A stretch of DNA of 64,000 nucleotides from Pyrocephalus nanus (GCA_038380795.1 CM076268.1:29211501-29275500), one strand, 5' to 3'; numbered from the stretch's first letter, positions 1 through 13,055 are shown. Translations and numbers: made by a program. The notes: generated by a model not told the origin, from the sequence alone.

Positions 1-1769
1 TAGGTGTAAGTCTTATTGTGTTTCAAGAGCTGCTTGCTTTAAACACAAAAAAACCTCACTGCTCAGAGTACAGCATATACAGACTGAAATTTGCAGAAAT
101 TCTGTCCTATTTTAACTGGAGATTTACTCTTCCCACTACCCTCTTTCCAGTCTGTTCCTAGCAGTCACACACGAGAGCAGGAAGCAACAAAAGTGTGACG
201 TAGTTTGTGTGGCAAATAAGAACTGGATACTCTACAGTGTTAAGAACAGCAGCAATGGAATTGCAAAGCATGTGAGTGAATGAAGGTACAGCACACGTGC
301 AAAAGAGGACAGATCCTTGGAGTTTTCACCAGGGTGGTACTTCTAGACACCATACTACCCTGGTCCTACCAGGCTGCAATTGGATAAAAAGACAAAAAAC
401 TTTTTGGTCTTAACACTAAAGGATGCTCACCCTTCCTGCTGTGATTTCCTGTAATGGTTTCTGTATGATTGATGAGAAACACCTTTAGTACAGATTTTAA
501 GTACTAAATGACCCCTCTTTAACCTCACCCTAAATTGAGCATTATTTCGAAATGAAACTGAACATAACCTTGAAGGATTGTGATAAAGATTGCCAAAGCA
601 ACCATACAAGTGTTAGATGTAACTGAGGATGCTGAATCCTTCTGTGTAACTAGCTGTCTGATCAGACAGCCTGCAGAATGAGAAGGCATCAGTTCTCCTG
701 CTGCCATAAGGAGTTATGCAGACACTGGACAGATACTGCTTAGAGTAATACCTGGGAAATGGTGAGGCATTTTGACAAAATGTCTCTGCCAGAAGTATTC
801 GCCATTTACAGAACTAATGTAGCTCTGTCCACAAATAAATCATGAGCAAACAATGTTGTTAATAAATTTGATACCAAGAGTTATTCCACTAAGGACCAAC
901 ACAGGCATAAAAATTTGCAGAAATAATCCACTGCAACTAATATGTCAAACAACATCTGTTCATGCTATTTGTAATCCATTTTTCAGACTGATCACTTGAA
1001 CTGTTAGTGCTTCTGTTTGCTGACTGGCTGGCTGTATTCATCTAAAAAGAAAAACAGCACAAACAACACTGCAGACATTTCATTCCTTCTCCAGGGACTC
1101 TCACAAGTACCTATTCTCAAAGTTTTTAAAGACTTCCAGTTGCTGTGAGCATTCTACACTTAGAAATTACATTTTTCTGTTCTGGGCCACTCAGTGGGAA
1201 AAAAGAACATCAACAAAATTGAATTGAATTTTCTGGTATTATGCCAATAAATGCCTAACAATATTCATTGGTGAAGTCACCCAGGGCTATATGCTATGTA
1301 GAGTACTTTCTCCCAGCTCATTCCCAAAACTAAAAAAAAAAATTGAAAGAAAACCCTTTACCTCCTATGAGGAACCTTGAGGGAAAGCAGGCAGACATCT
1401 AGGACAAATGCAAGTAACTCAGAAAGTACACAGCAGAGAGGAGTTAAAATACCTCAAACTGCAAGAAGATCCATACATGCCTGTACAACAGGGAGCTGAA
1501 CACACAAAAACTCTGCTCCTTGCCCTCCCATTGCATTTTTGCTTCCATCACAAGCCCACACAGCGACCCAGTGGTGCAGCAGATTCTGGGAGAATAACTT
1601 CTTTCTAGACAGGTCCTTGTTCACTGCAACAGCCTCAGTAATAAAAGGTGAGTTTCACAAGTGTAAAATACTGTTAGATAATTTCATTCTTCTCCTCATT
1701 CTAATAACCTGAAAAAACCCTCAAAAAATCAGCCCAAATGTAATGCAGCACACTTTGCTGAGCAGCCTT
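1..1769. other. Noncoding AT-rich stretch, no gene seen
   Basis: This stretch is AT-rich with scattered short open frames on both strands, none longer than about 66 codons and none resembling a known protein. Codon-like organisation, splice-site pairs and promoter elements are not evident. The only structure I can point to is the inverted repeat at 328-364, listed separately, and a short A-run near 1331-1341. It is best read as intergenic or intronic sequence. Confidence 0.6.
328..364. repeat. Inverted repeat, 12-bp arms
   Basis: The left arm ACCAGGGTGGTA (328-339) is complementary to the right arm TACTACCCTGGT (353-364) at 11 of 12 positions, with a 13-base spacer. The arms are moderately GC-rich in an AT-rich context, so a small stem-loop or cruciform is feasible. 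No terminator, transposon end or RNA gene is associated with it, and a chance origin cannot be excluded in 64 kb. Confidence 0.6.
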
Positions 1770-1846
1770 GAGGGGCCAGCTCAGTGGGTAGAGTGAATAG
1801 TACGTTCTGGAGACTTGCTTTCAACACCAGGTCTTAGTTCAGTCCA
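1770..1846 (+). repeat. Possible tRNA-derived remnant (SINE head or tRNA pseudogene)
   Basis: Positions 1777-1794 read CAGCTCAGTGGGTAGAGT. This matches a tRNA A box and D arm: GCTC can pair with GAGT (one G-T wobble) around the loop AGTGGGTA. About 59 bases downstream of the A-box start, near 1836-1845, TTAGTTCAGTCC resembles a decayed B box/T loop (GTTCRANTCC). The A-to-B spacing is longer than in a normal tRNA, no clean acceptor stem is seen, and no anticodon arm can be assigned, so this is not a functional tRNA gene. A decayed tRNA-derived SINE head is the likeliest reading. No CR1-like tail follows it, which argues against a recent CR1-mobilised SINE. Confidence 0.35.
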
Positions 1847-4800
1847 GTCCAGCACTAAAGTATGATTTACAAGTGTATTTACATTTTCCTATCCTGTTTT
1901 TTATAAGCACAACCCAGTACTAGTGTCTCTATGCACCTTGGAAAAAACCCATATAACCCTGAATAAATAAAACACTATTGCTGGTATTTTTGGTATGAAT
2001 GTTCACAGAAAAAGGAATAAATGAACGCATATGAGGAGGAAGGAACATGTTTCTGATATATATACATATAACTTTAGTTCCCTTAAATCAGGACTGGGAG
2101 AGAAAGCACACCCCCTGCTTACAGGCCTGACAGTAGACTTTACTCCAATGAAATTTTTAAGGACACTTGAGAATTAAACTTCCCAGTGTGGTCAAATACA
2201 GTTGTTTAACTTGAATGTTTCAGACACAATCAAAATTTTGAGTCATAAGAGCTATGTCAGTTTATACCAAGCAAAGTCTTTCCTGAAATTCCCGATCAAG
2301 GGTGTTTGAGCACAGTCAATACCATCACCAGCTGATATCAGTGAGCTCTGGAGGAGCATTCAAGTGCAGGACAGTTATTTCCATCCAAAAGAAATCACAG
2401 GATTGTGAACAATGTTACTCATATACTTCCATGGGACCTTTACACTGCAGAGGAATTAGAACCAGAAACAAAATACCCAGTAAAGAACCAGACATTTTAG
2501 CATTTTTCCCTTTTTACCCACATTTTACCCTTCTTCTCTACAGTTTCATTATATAGAGACAGAAGTCTTCGTAATACAGTTTGAACATTGGACAGTCAGT
2601 ATGAAATTATGTTACCAAAATGCATCTGAGCTTTATCTCATGTCTTAATTCTTACTCTGACACAGTATTTACGACCTTTCCATTCTGTCTTGTTTGTGAA
2701 TATCTAAGTGTGACAGAAAAGATAAATAATAAAAAAATATTACTTGGTGAAACCAAATGAGTGTCCACATACAGCAGGAAAGAGTACAAGATAATAGAAG
2801 TTTTAATCAATTCCTTGTTTAGGAAATGCAATGGTGCATATAATGTATCACTAGCAGCTTACAGTAAAACATCTTATTCTCTATCAAGATAAAGGTGAGT
2901 ACTAATGACTGTGACTAAATCTTGACAGTCAAATGATCTCTTCTCCTTGTAACAGTCTGTCGTGTAATGAGCAATCAGAGCAGCTGAGCAGTAATTACAT
3001 ACATTCACTTACCCTAAAAGCATTTCTGATGGACTGAAGTGTATTGAAGTAGAAAAAAATATGATACAATTATTTTCCTTGCCTTTACATTGGACATGCA
3101 ATTCCCATGTTTTGTTTCTGGTTGGTTGGTTTTGTATTTGGTTTGTGGGGGGGTTTTTTGTTTGGTTGGTTTTGAGGTTTTTTTATTAAACCAAAAACCA
3201 GAAGTCTTAAGAGTTTATTTCTTTTAACTAAAGGTATTCTTTCCTGGCTTTAATTACCATCTATTTTGCTTTAGAGAAGACAGACAGTACATAATATATA
3301 TTTAATACATATTTCTTGTGCATTTTTAGGGCAAGCCATGGAAGCACAGAGAACTGTGCAGGCTTTCATATGACCAAGCTCTGGATGTGGAAGAGCAACC
3401 AAGTGCCAGTTCACATAGCAGAGCCAAAAGCTTTTGATTAAACTAAACGGGACAAAGTGTGAGAAACTTTCATGTTGTTCTAATATGTTCTCTCAAAATC
3501 TGTGGGAGGAGAGAAAGAAAAAATTCCAAGGTGGAACTGGGACATTTATTCAAGCTGATAATGTTCTGAATTTCCAATGAATGAAGTAATAGGCAGAAAA
3601 AGATTCTTGAAGCATAGATAATGTTAAGTCTCCGGACTGACTGATCTTTCCAGATCAAGAACTGCTTTAATGTTATTGATGTGCTGGCCTATTTATGACC
3701 ACAAATCCAGTTTTAAAGTCCACTAAATTAATGCAATAAGATCGTGCTTCAGGGTGAATTAAGATGGTATTTTACACATGGAGATAAAATCTGTCTCAAC
3801 TATCCTCAAAAATAACACAAGAGAAAGCAGTTTATAAGTCCTTTGCATCACCTACCTGAATGTTGTTTATATTTTTTTACCACTATGACACATTTCAAAA
3901 GCCCACCTGAGCACTCCAGTCTGCACTTCCCATTAGTAACTTATTGATCCTGATTAAAAATATCTGCTATATTCATACAGAAAGTTTACAAGTATATAAC
4001 ACTCATGGACAAGTCCATTTTGTCAGTTCCAACCCTTAAATACCAGAGCAGAATTTAAAACACTGTATAAGGTGAACAGAGGCATAACATCTTCTGTGGT
4101 CTTAATTTCTCCTGGTTTCCTCTATCTGTGATGTACTCCTCTGTCATATAGTTAATAAAAGTTCTAAAAAGGTTTGGGAAGGCTCTCTGGAATCATTCCA
4201 AACCCCAATTTGTGCTGCACAGTGTTGCCAGGTATCATAACTTTATATCACAGTTATCTATTCCCATGCAGCGCTCTCACTCCTTCAAAAATATTCCCTG
4301 TCCTATCTAATGATTTAACTGCCTTGCTACTTATCTTACATCTCGCCGTGCAGAAGCTGCTGCTTCCCTGAGCATTACAAGATTTGGGAAGGTATGGCTC
4401 TTCACTTGGAATAAAGAGGGTAATTTTTTCAGCAGGTACTTCCCTTCACGTAATTTCTGATCTTTCACTCCTTGAGGGAAGGGTTCATTAAAATAAAATC
4501 TGCTAGTTTTCATAATAAGTGCATAAACTCTGCACTTAAATGAAGTTATTGGTGGTGTACATTTCAGTGTCTAATACTTTAATATAATGAGACTACATAC
4601 ATCTGTGTACAAATAAAAAAACTGTAATTGCAGGTGTTTTTTTCTAACCTCCCTTCTCTTGTACAGAATTAAATCTCTATATTTGTTTTACGGAAACGAT
4701 AAAAACATATTTTGCAACAAGAACAGCTGCATGTCTACCAACTCTGTGATAACTTGACTGTGGTTCACTTTATATGGTTACATATTTTTTTCTTTACACT

Positions 4801-6600
4801 TGAAAAGTCTGTTATGGAGGTTAAAACTGATGGCAGAAAAGGTAAAGAGGAGAACTTAATCTCTAGCTTTCCATGGAAGAGCAGCTGTAAGAGGACTATC
4901 CATCAAACAATAAAACTCACAACTGCTGTCAAGTTCCAATAGGAGAACTCATCTTTGTGAGTAAACAATGCCTCTTTCTATGAATATTCTTTAAAATCAA
5001 AGTTTTGGCAATTTCATCAAAATTTCACTCCTTTGATATACAAAAAAATGTCTGTTTGAGAGGGGATTGTATTGTTTTTACATAGGTGTAATCTATTTAT
5101 GCATAACATTTCCTACCATTGAGCTCAATTGCTACCACACACATAATTAAACAGGTTGAAAAACAGGGACACAGATGAATTAAACAAGTTTCTCAAAAGC
5201 CAAAAACACAGTTTCAAATATTTTAACAAATTTATATTGCCTTACTCTGAACTCCTCTACTACAATTTTATGTTTTTTTTCTGTAGACATCGTTAAAAAC
5301 AAAATTTAAAATGACATATTCAAGCACACTTCTGCATGTTTCTGCATAACAAAGTGCTAATTAAGATATAACTAGAGCACTACCTTGCTGATCTGATGAA
5401 ATGAACCACAGAATTAATTGGGACCACTTTAATGATCTTTCCTCCATCAGATAAAGATAATTTGATCCAAACAATTTTTACCTGCCAATTAAAGAACTTC
5501 CTGCATTTAGATTTCATTGCTATTAAAGTCAAGAGGATAGTAGCATTTTCCTTCAATATGATTAAGCCATTTTTAATCTTTTCAGAGTAACACAATCATT
5601 TGCAAATATCAGAAAGGGAAAAGGAAATTCAGAGATAATGACAAGAAGGAGAGGCAAAGGGAAAAATCAGGATCCATATGGCACAAAAGCAGATTTGATA
5701 CTAATTAATAATGCCGTATCTGTAATCTATTTAACTTCCCATTCTGGCAAGATGCCCAGGTAATTTGTTTTGCTCTCTAATTCTACCCTTACTAAGTTGC
5801 TTATTATTCTTTCTGTTCTCCAAAATTAATAATCTATATTGCAGGGGAGATTGCTTTTTGAAGATAGGGGCCACTATTGCAAACAGCAAAGAACTCAGCT
5901 TCAGGATTTTGGTAACCTGTCGAAAGGTGGTTTTGCTGCTGCCCAGAACATCCAGTTTCCATTGGAAAACTCAGAAAGCCAAGCAAATATAGAGTAGTAT
6001 GATGCTTCAGAGGGCCTCCAGTCAAGAGGATCATGGAAACAGGGCAAAGGGTGAACTGTACGTGACCACAGCACAAGCACGGCCTTAATTCACCAAATCT
6101 CTGAAGGTCGGGGTCCTTCCAAGGCTCTTAGCAAGGCAAAACAGTGTGACATATAAGACAAAAGTAGTGTTTTAAGAGTCATAAGTCTGCCTAGTTTTTA
6201 TTCCATCAGAGACAAGAAGAAAGAAAAGGATTTCCAGCTGTTGGTCTCTCTGCTCATTGCTTTTCGCAGAATTCTTTTTCAGCTCCACCACAGACAAAAT
6301 TCCTTCAGCTCAGTAAAGAAATCTATTAATCAAATTTGTCTTACTGCTATCAGATATATATCTATTCTAAAGTGAAAGAAATGCAGTTGTTTTCACTTCA
6401 AGTCCTTGTGGCACTACTAGGACTCACCATTATTCAGTAGTTTTCTCTGCACACATACACAGAGGAGACTAGACTGCCTCTCCAGACTCCTCTGACTGCT
6501 GTTCTGGTGTCTAATTAGTACGTAAGAGTTGGAAAAAACTATCAGCACTGGGGTTAAAACAGCATGTCCCCCGAATACTCACGAGCTCAACTTTGCTCTG
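1847..6600. other. Noncoding AT-rich stretch, no gene seen
   Basis: No coding region is supported here. The open frames are at most about 84 codons and look like random translations. Distinct content is limited to a G/T-rich tract at about 3110-3184 (listed separately) and small TA-rich runs near 2058-2070 and 3293-3310. AATAAA-type hexamers occur but have no associated exon. Confidence 0.6.
3110..3184 (+). repeat. G/T-rich low-complexity tract
   Basis: The plus strand is almost purely G and T for about 75 bases. It contains tandem GGTT units, a G7 run at 3147-3153 and a terminal T-run. Similar strand-asymmetric tracts occur at 27739-27759, 39413-39448 and 43146-43230, and the complementary C/A-rich type at 36341-36400 and 50915-50960. 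The function is unknown. Such purine/pyrimidine-independent G/T skew can arise by slippage of TG/TTG units. Confidence 0.75.
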
Positions 6601-6603
6601 CAG

Positions 6604-6726
6604 ACAAGGAAGGTTGGGTGGGGCCCTGAGCAACCTGATGTAGTGGGTGTCATCCTTGCCATGGCAGGGGGGTTGGAGCTAGATGATCTCCAATATCCCT
6701 TCCAACCCAAACAATTCTATGACTCT
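6604..6726 (+). mobile_element. CR1 LINE 3' end, 5'-truncated
   Basis: The block follows the conserved 3' untranslated end of sauropsid CR1 non-LTR retrotransposons. In order it shows GGCCCTGAGCAACCTGAT, a CATGGCAGGGG segment, GTTGGAGCTAGATGATCT, CCCTTCCAACCCAAAC, and a terminal ATTCTATGACTCT that matches the CR1 octamer-type terminus. Only the last ~120 bases remain, as expected for severe 5' truncation during target-primed reverse transcription, and no reverse-transcriptase coding sequence is present. The element is on the plus strand. Several substitutions, including changes in the usually invariant ATTCTATGATTCT end, indicate an old inactive copy. Confidence 0.93.
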
Positions 6727-6969
6727 TTGGTGTCCTGGCTTGCTTAACAGGACACTTGATGCAGGTGTTTGTTTACTTAACAGTAACATTGGTTTCCTGT
6801 AGTGATTGCTGTGGAAGGTTGTTGCTCTGAAGCTCATGCCTTCTTTTACAAGCTATGTAACCATTGCTGGGACCTAAGCCAGTTATAGGGAAGGATGTCT
6901 CCTTCATGTCTTTTTAGAACTAGAGCCTTTCATTACTTGGTATTTCCTCCCTCACTCATTTTTCCAGCC

Positions 6970-6993
6970 TTTTTTTTTTTTTTTTTTTTTTTT
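6970..6993. repeat. Poly-T tract, T24
   Basis: An uninterrupted run of 24 T residues. Read on the minus strand it is an A24 run. I looked for a polyadenylation hexamer or a recognisable gene fragment beside it on the minus strand and saw none, so a processed pseudogene is not supported. Confidence 0.95.
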
Positions 6994-9163
6994 CTGAGAG
7001 GATGGGAACCAGGAAGGGAAGAGGGGAGCACCTTTCCAGAAATGTGGTGCAATTTGGCTGTACTGCAAGAAGGTGACAGACAACTAAGGCACTGTACTGG
7101 CCTTGAAACAGCAGGCAAGAAAAACCACAACTCTAAATAGCCAAGACCTGAGGATTTAAGGGACACTTGGAGTGTGATAGTACTTCTGCAGTGAGATAAT
7201 GATGCAGGTTCTTGTAGAGCACCATCAATCTGCACTTCTAATAGGAAACATGAATTAGAGAGTGTGAATCATTTTTCTACTGACACAAAACCAATGAACA
7301 ATCAAAACATTTAATAGGAAGCATGAGCCTGATAGTCTAAAGATCTTGTGTGCATGCCATGAGTAATAATCCATACACTTAGTAGACACATGCTTCCTAC
7401 TCCCACATACTTCACAGAGTCCTCGTGGCTACTGCAGTCTTTAAATCTAAGTCTCCTGCACTAAATAACCATAATTACTTTCCCTCAGAGATAACTGGCA
7501 GCTCAGAGGCACCAAGGCTTTTGTCTCTGGAATTCTGCCATTGATGCTGTGTAAGAACTGCACAAAACACTCCTTATGAATGCCAACATTCCTTTATCTG
7601 GTTTGGTGTATTTATTTTTTTCCTTAGTGCAATAGCTCCAAGGAACAGATGATTAATTCTAGGTTATAGTGAAGGACAATTTACTATATGAAAGCTAACT
7701 TTGTAGTAGTAAAACCAGCTCCAAAAGGTGTTTATTGAAAATGGTATTTAATAGTGCATTTTCCTACCTGCTGTCTCCTCAGTTCCAAAAAGGTTGTAAC
7801 AGCTTTTCCCTCTTCTGACTGATGCTGCTCTTGCACTAACAATCATGGTCCTTATCAATACTGTCACTGAAGCAGAAGCAAACATCTCTCCCCTCCTGTT
7901 GATTTTGCTTCCTTTACTGCTCTCATACCATTCACAGTTAAGCAACTATTTGCTATAAACCTTAAGCAACTTCCTACTGCAAACTTTTGCTGACAGTTGG
8001 AACACAGAAAGGCTTTCAGTGGCATTTGGTATTACTGATCTGAACCACAAGAGCTAAAACATTGAGTACTAAGCACGTGATCATAGGAAGAGAAAGCAAC
8101 TTTGATGCCTCAAGGTTGAAGTTCAATACTCCCCACTGGAACTCTGAGGAACTTTTTCTCTTGGGCTTCATTCATTTATGGTTGCCTAGTGCAGATGGTT
8201 TTCTACCTTACTCAGAAGTATCAAGTACCAGATGCTCTCTTCCTTGCTAAGGCTCCAGACTACATATTCAGTGTGTCCTGCAAAATAGCAGTTTCCATAA
8301 TATTCACCCTTTAGTTTTAAAGGGCACACAAAGAGATAATAGTTTGGAGTCAAAATCATTATCTTTCTGTTAAGACTGTCCCATCATCATTACAAGTTTG
8401 CAGTTCTGGGAGCAATTTGACAGAAAACAGATTCACCAAAGAATCCATGTCTTATGGCAGCTCAGGTACAGCCATGGTAACAGGAGTACACCACTACTCC
8501 TGGAGTCAGCAGGGATTTGTTCACTGCTGACCTGGAAGGCAGGCAAAGCAAAGCAGAGAGGAGACTGATTCATTGTCACATTACCTGGCTATTAGTCATC
8601 CACAGTCATGCCTTACACAGAGCCTCCACTTACCAAAAACAAGAGGTATGAGGTGTAATTCAGAGGTTCTCATTTCTATGTACCAATAGTGTAGATTTCA
8701 GAACTAGGTTTAATTAGAACAGTAAAATCAATAAATTAAACAAATTTCTACATGTTTTTAAAAAGAATCTATCAGGTTTTAAAAAACATGTTGAGAGAAA
8801 CAACTTTAAGACCTGAAAGTCAAATGGTGAATAATTAAAAAAAATATTAGCTGGATGGTTCCTCTCTTTAAAACACAATAGTTACAAAAATGAAGATGAC
8901 CAATGCCTTTTGAGAAATGCAACGTATATCACAGGATGAGTATCAACATGTCAGAATTTCCTTTTTCATACATTTTTTTCTTCCTCAGCAGCTAATATAT
9001 ATACTGCTCATTTTATTTACTATTGCACACAGAGGATCAGTTCTGTGTGTGATTGTCCCATTTGCTGTAAAGATAATAGATTTATATTTCATTATATCTA
9101 GGCTATCTGGCTCTACAGAGGGTAATTTTGCTAAATTCTATTACATTTACAGTCTAATGGCTT

Positions 9164-9226
9164 AAAAAAAAAAAAAAGGCAAACTAAGTAGTCCTCTTTT
9201 TTTTTTTTTTTTTTTTCTTTTTTTTT
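9164..9226. repeat. A14 tract followed by interrupted T-tract (T20-C-T9)
   Basis: An A14 run (9164-9177) is separated by about 19 bases from a T20 run (9197-9216), which continues after one C as T9. The two runs are complementary, so the region can form an A:T hairpin. It is also prone to length variation and assembly error. Confidence 0.9.
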
Positions 9227-11480
9227 CAAGAAGCAAGAACTAGAACCAAACCTCTTCCTTCTGGCACCAACTTAACACAGCTAATCCAACCTTGCTGCTT
9301 CATCGGACACAGCCACCACACACACCAGCTGGAGAACTGAAGATCTTTCCCCTTGGGTAAACTCACCAGAGACACAGACCAACACAAAACCAACTTAAAA
9401 TTAGCAGAAAAGATGCTTAGTGTCCTGAAGGGATTTATGCAAGAGGGATAGTTAATTTCCACCCAATTCAACAAGAGAGTGTGTTGATATAAAACCAGTT
9501 GTTTCTATTCTATGTGACTTGATATAATTTATTACTCTCACAAGAAGGAAGTTGGGTTTTTTTGCATATTGTCACTAACACAATATACAGAGACCCATCC
9601 ATCTGTATACCGCACAGTGAAGTGTATGGCATAACTCCTGCTCTAAAAATCTTCTCTTCTAAAGACTACTAATGTAAGGGCTTCCTCCCCATACCCAGGC
9701 AAAAATTCTTGGCAAATTTGGGTCAGTCTTCCTCTTCATAGAAAGAGACTGAAGCTTTAGGAAAATCGTGATGATTACAAGCAAACAGAATATTATGCAA
9801 TTACAGAAAGCTGACCCAGTTTGGGGTCAATACAAAAACTTCAAAAAATTCTCAAATGAGCACAATCCTTGCACCTGTTTCAAGCTCATTCCTAGAGATC
9901 ACTGTTAGCCATCGCCTGCACTACAAGCTGGAATTCACTTTGTCTCAGTCATTCTCAACGTAAGCCCATACCCATCCTTTGAAAGACTGCTTAGCTCACA
10001 ACTCAGTCAACAGCTGAAAAACTTTTGCCTCCATTTAGGCACAGCAAAATCACCAAACCTCCAGTAAGTTAATGCACTGACAGGCCAGGAAGGGGATAGA
10101 AAGCATAAAAGACAAAACAATATCCCTGAACTAGATGCAATCAATATGAGTATACAGGATCTAAGAGAAACAAAACTCCAGAAAAACATACTGATTAAAT
10201 AAATGGACATTTTATATAAATTCTGTAATGATACCATGAAAGATACTGAGAAATTACACCAACTCTGTCTCTACAAATTTTATTAGAAGGAGTATGTTGT
10301 TGGTAGCATTCATGTTTTATTTTTACAGTACCAAGCACACTATTTGAATAATGCTTGTCATTTTATGCAATGCCCCATCACTGCCGTGTTGCTATCCAAT
10401 TCACAGAAGAGCGGTGCAGAAACAACTTTTTCCTTCACTTCAATACTGTCTACATCACATCACACACTTCCTACTGTACCCATTGAGTAGCAAATACACA
10501 CAAAGCCATCACATTCTAAGTTGAGTGTGACTCTGCAAATATCAATTGGCTTTTTTTTCATAGTACTCAAACTATGAAATTTGGTCATACTCCATTTCTT
10601 TGCTTTTAAATGATTTCTACAAAACACCTTGCGCTCCACAGCAGCAAGCTATCCAGCTTAATGTCTTCCTATTGTGAAGACTCAGGTGACTCTGAACCCT
10701 ATATTAAGAAGAAAATAATCTGATTTTTTGTAGTATATGTCAGTTCTCAGGCAATTGTATATGTATCGCCTAGACTCCATTTTGATTACGTAACTAGAAA
10801 GCAAGCAGCCAATAAACTTTTTCACACAGATCTGGATATTACCTCTGAAACAATAACCAATTACTTGAAACATCCCATACTTAGCTGTCAAAAGTATCTA
10901 AAAATCTATGACAAAAGTTTTGAAGCTGCAACACTTAAAGAATAAAAAACCCACAACTTTTATCCCTATGAATATAGAGCGTACAAAAGTTTCTCACCAT
11001 GCCTAGATTTCAGAGGATTTTCAGAAGCAAATCTCCAAATGCCTGACACAAGCTTTAAGACGGCTTTTCTGCCCTTACCTAGAATAAAAAGCTGCCTCTA
11101 TGAATCACTTCAAGTGAACTTCATTACTCACTTCACTGCAAGACCATTACATTGACAAGATATCCAAATATTCCATGGGAACAAAATCTTTCATCATGAA
11201 ACATTTTTTGGACATGACATTCCAGAAAAGTGGTTACAAAACGTATTTGAGTTGAAACACAGCAGTCTAAAGCCTTCCTGTGATAATTAAGGAGCTGGAT
11301 TGTGTCGTAGGAGTGCTGCACTGCCAGATGCCAACCAGCCAAGGGGCTCACTTTGGAAATTATTTGCAGTAGCTTTTCGAAATGCCAAATTTGAAAGAGA
11401 GCCATCACAATGAGTACACGTGGCCTCGGGCTCATCTTATTTGAAGTGTTGTTTCAGCAACTGCTATTGATGTTCTGCCA

Positions 11481-13034
11481 TTGTCATGGCATGGTCATAA
11501 CATCATCTGCAGCAGCGTGGGATCTTTTATAAGCAGCTGTAGTGCTCACTGAAGTGCAGGTTACACTGCACAGCTCAGTGACCACAGATGTTCATATCAC
11601 CCTCCACGTATTGCTTGTGCTTTAATAGCAAAGGGAGCTGCTTAATTCCATCATCTGTCATAACCCAGTGCCACTTTCCAGAACAGTTCTCTGAGAAGAC
11701 AATTTGTGGTTTTGAGAACAAGGAAGTGCATCATCTCATCCTGAAGAGGTGGACCTGCAGATATGCTTCTGGTTTTGTTTTCAGCCACCTGGAAATATTA
11801 GAAAGATATTTTGCCTGCAAACAGCTCTGACTAATATTCCAGCTAGCCTCTGCCTTTAAGCTGTTGTTTGCAGGTTATCAAATAAAAGAGCAGGATGACA
11901 CCTGGCAGAGTATTTAGTGCTTTCACTAGAGTCTTCAGGCTTCCTTCCCTCTTTTTAAAGCATGAAAACTAAATGTCACCAATACTCATCCTATTCCTTT
12001 TCAAGTACACCTACTGCTTTACTGAGAGATGAAATATCCTGATTAACTCATCCTTGTCTCCACTTATCGACTTTAAAAAGCTTTTAAGTATTTAGTCATA
12101 AGTCACCTAAAAGGATTACAACACACACCGTCAACACCAGTACAATAATAGAGTCAAAAAAGGCTAACAGAAGTAAGAAAGATTGTCCTTTATTCTTTTA
12201 TTGCAGGCAATAGCAGAAACTGCTCAAGCCTGCAACCATGATTTTTTCCTAAGAACAAGTATAACTTGCACTTTCAGTGATTTAATTTCAGCATACTTCT
12301 CTGTCCTTCCTGCTGTCACTCAGTAAGAATGATGTGGACTTGCAGAATTAAAAACCACAGTTTCAAGTAGCAAAGAAAGACATTTACCTGCCTCTAATTT
12401 TATACTGTATTCTTCTTGGCAGGATTGAAAGAAAAGAGCTGCTCTTATTCAGTCTGATGGTCTTACACAAACACTATTTTAACTGGATGTTTTGCAGAAC
12501 AGCTAAAAGGTCCCTCTTGCACCTTGAAGAGATGAAACAATTGCACAAATGTCTTTATGACAGCTAACAATACAGTCACAAAACTGAACAGACTGAGCTC
12601 AGAAGGACACGAACATATTATGGATTTCAGGGTGTCCAGCTGCCCCACTTGTTACTGAAAAGCACAAGTGGACTTTGTGCAGCAGGGAGGGTGCAGGTGG
12701 GAGACAGGCAGCCAAGAGGCTCTGGGAGATGGCATAAGCCAGGAGAGCGATGCCTGCAAAATGAAAATGTGCCCAAGTCATCCATATCTTTAAAGATGAC
12801 AGCCAAGATCAAGAGTTCAAGACCTGTGTAACTGCTTGATGACATTCCAGAGGCCTTGCTCAGCCACTGGAAATTGCATGGGAGAGTTATCAGGTTTGCA
12901 GAGCAAACTGAGAAGGTTGTAATAAAGAGGAGCATGAAACCTCTAATTAGTTTCTAAAACAAAAGCTTAATAGAAACAAAACCTTTTTCTCAAAACAACT
13001 TTGGAGAGCAATATCACCCTTTTCTGCAGAAATT
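11481..13034. other. Noncoding stretch, no gene seen
   Basis: Apart from the hairpin at 11537-11587 I see no defined element. Overlapping open frames at 12463-12935 lie on both strands in several frames, a pattern expected by chance in a slightly more GC-rich patch. None shows a recognisable domain or bracketing splice sites that I can defend. Confidence 0.55.
11537..11587. repeat. Bulged imperfect hairpin near a TATA-like element
   Basis: Nested complementary segments are present. TCACTGA (11546-11552) pairs with TCAGTGA (11575-11581), and GTGCAG (11554-11559) pairs with CTGCAC (11566-11571) around a 6-base loop GTTACA. One unpaired base on the left arm faces three on the right. An outer CTGT/ACAG pairing (11537-11540 with 11584-11587) extends it across an internal loop. 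A TTTATAAG sequence lies just upstream at about 11526-11533. The stem is shorter than a typical microRNA precursor, so I call only the fold. Confidence 0.5.
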
Positions 13035-13055
13035 AAAAAAAAAAAAAGGGGGGGG
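13035..13055 (+). repeat. A13-G8 homopolymer junction
   Basis: Thirteen A residues (13035-13047) run directly into eight G residues (13048-13055). It is the longest G-run in the window and a likely slippage site. There are too few G-runs for a canonical four-run quadruplex. Confidence 0.95.

Larger units (their letters stand above)
6727..11480. other. Noncoding stretch with long homopolymers, no gene seen
   Basis: No gene is supported. Short open frames of 60-100 codons occur on both strands; the pair at 6895-7140 (+) and 6933-7235 (-) overlap each other and both run through a poly-T tract, which marks them as spurious. The stretch contains T24 at 6970-6993 and an A14/T20 pair at 9164-9226, listed separately. 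A purine-rich patch with G-runs lies at about 6996-7030. Confidence 0.6.

Noticed and set aside
1770..1846. Functional tRNA gene
   Set aside because: No acceptor stem or anticodon arm, and the A-to-B box distance is too long; kept only as a possible tRNA-derived remnant.
6895..7235. Opposed open frames of 81 and 100 codons
   Set aside because: Both translate the poly-T/poly-A tract and cannot both be real; no other coding evidence.
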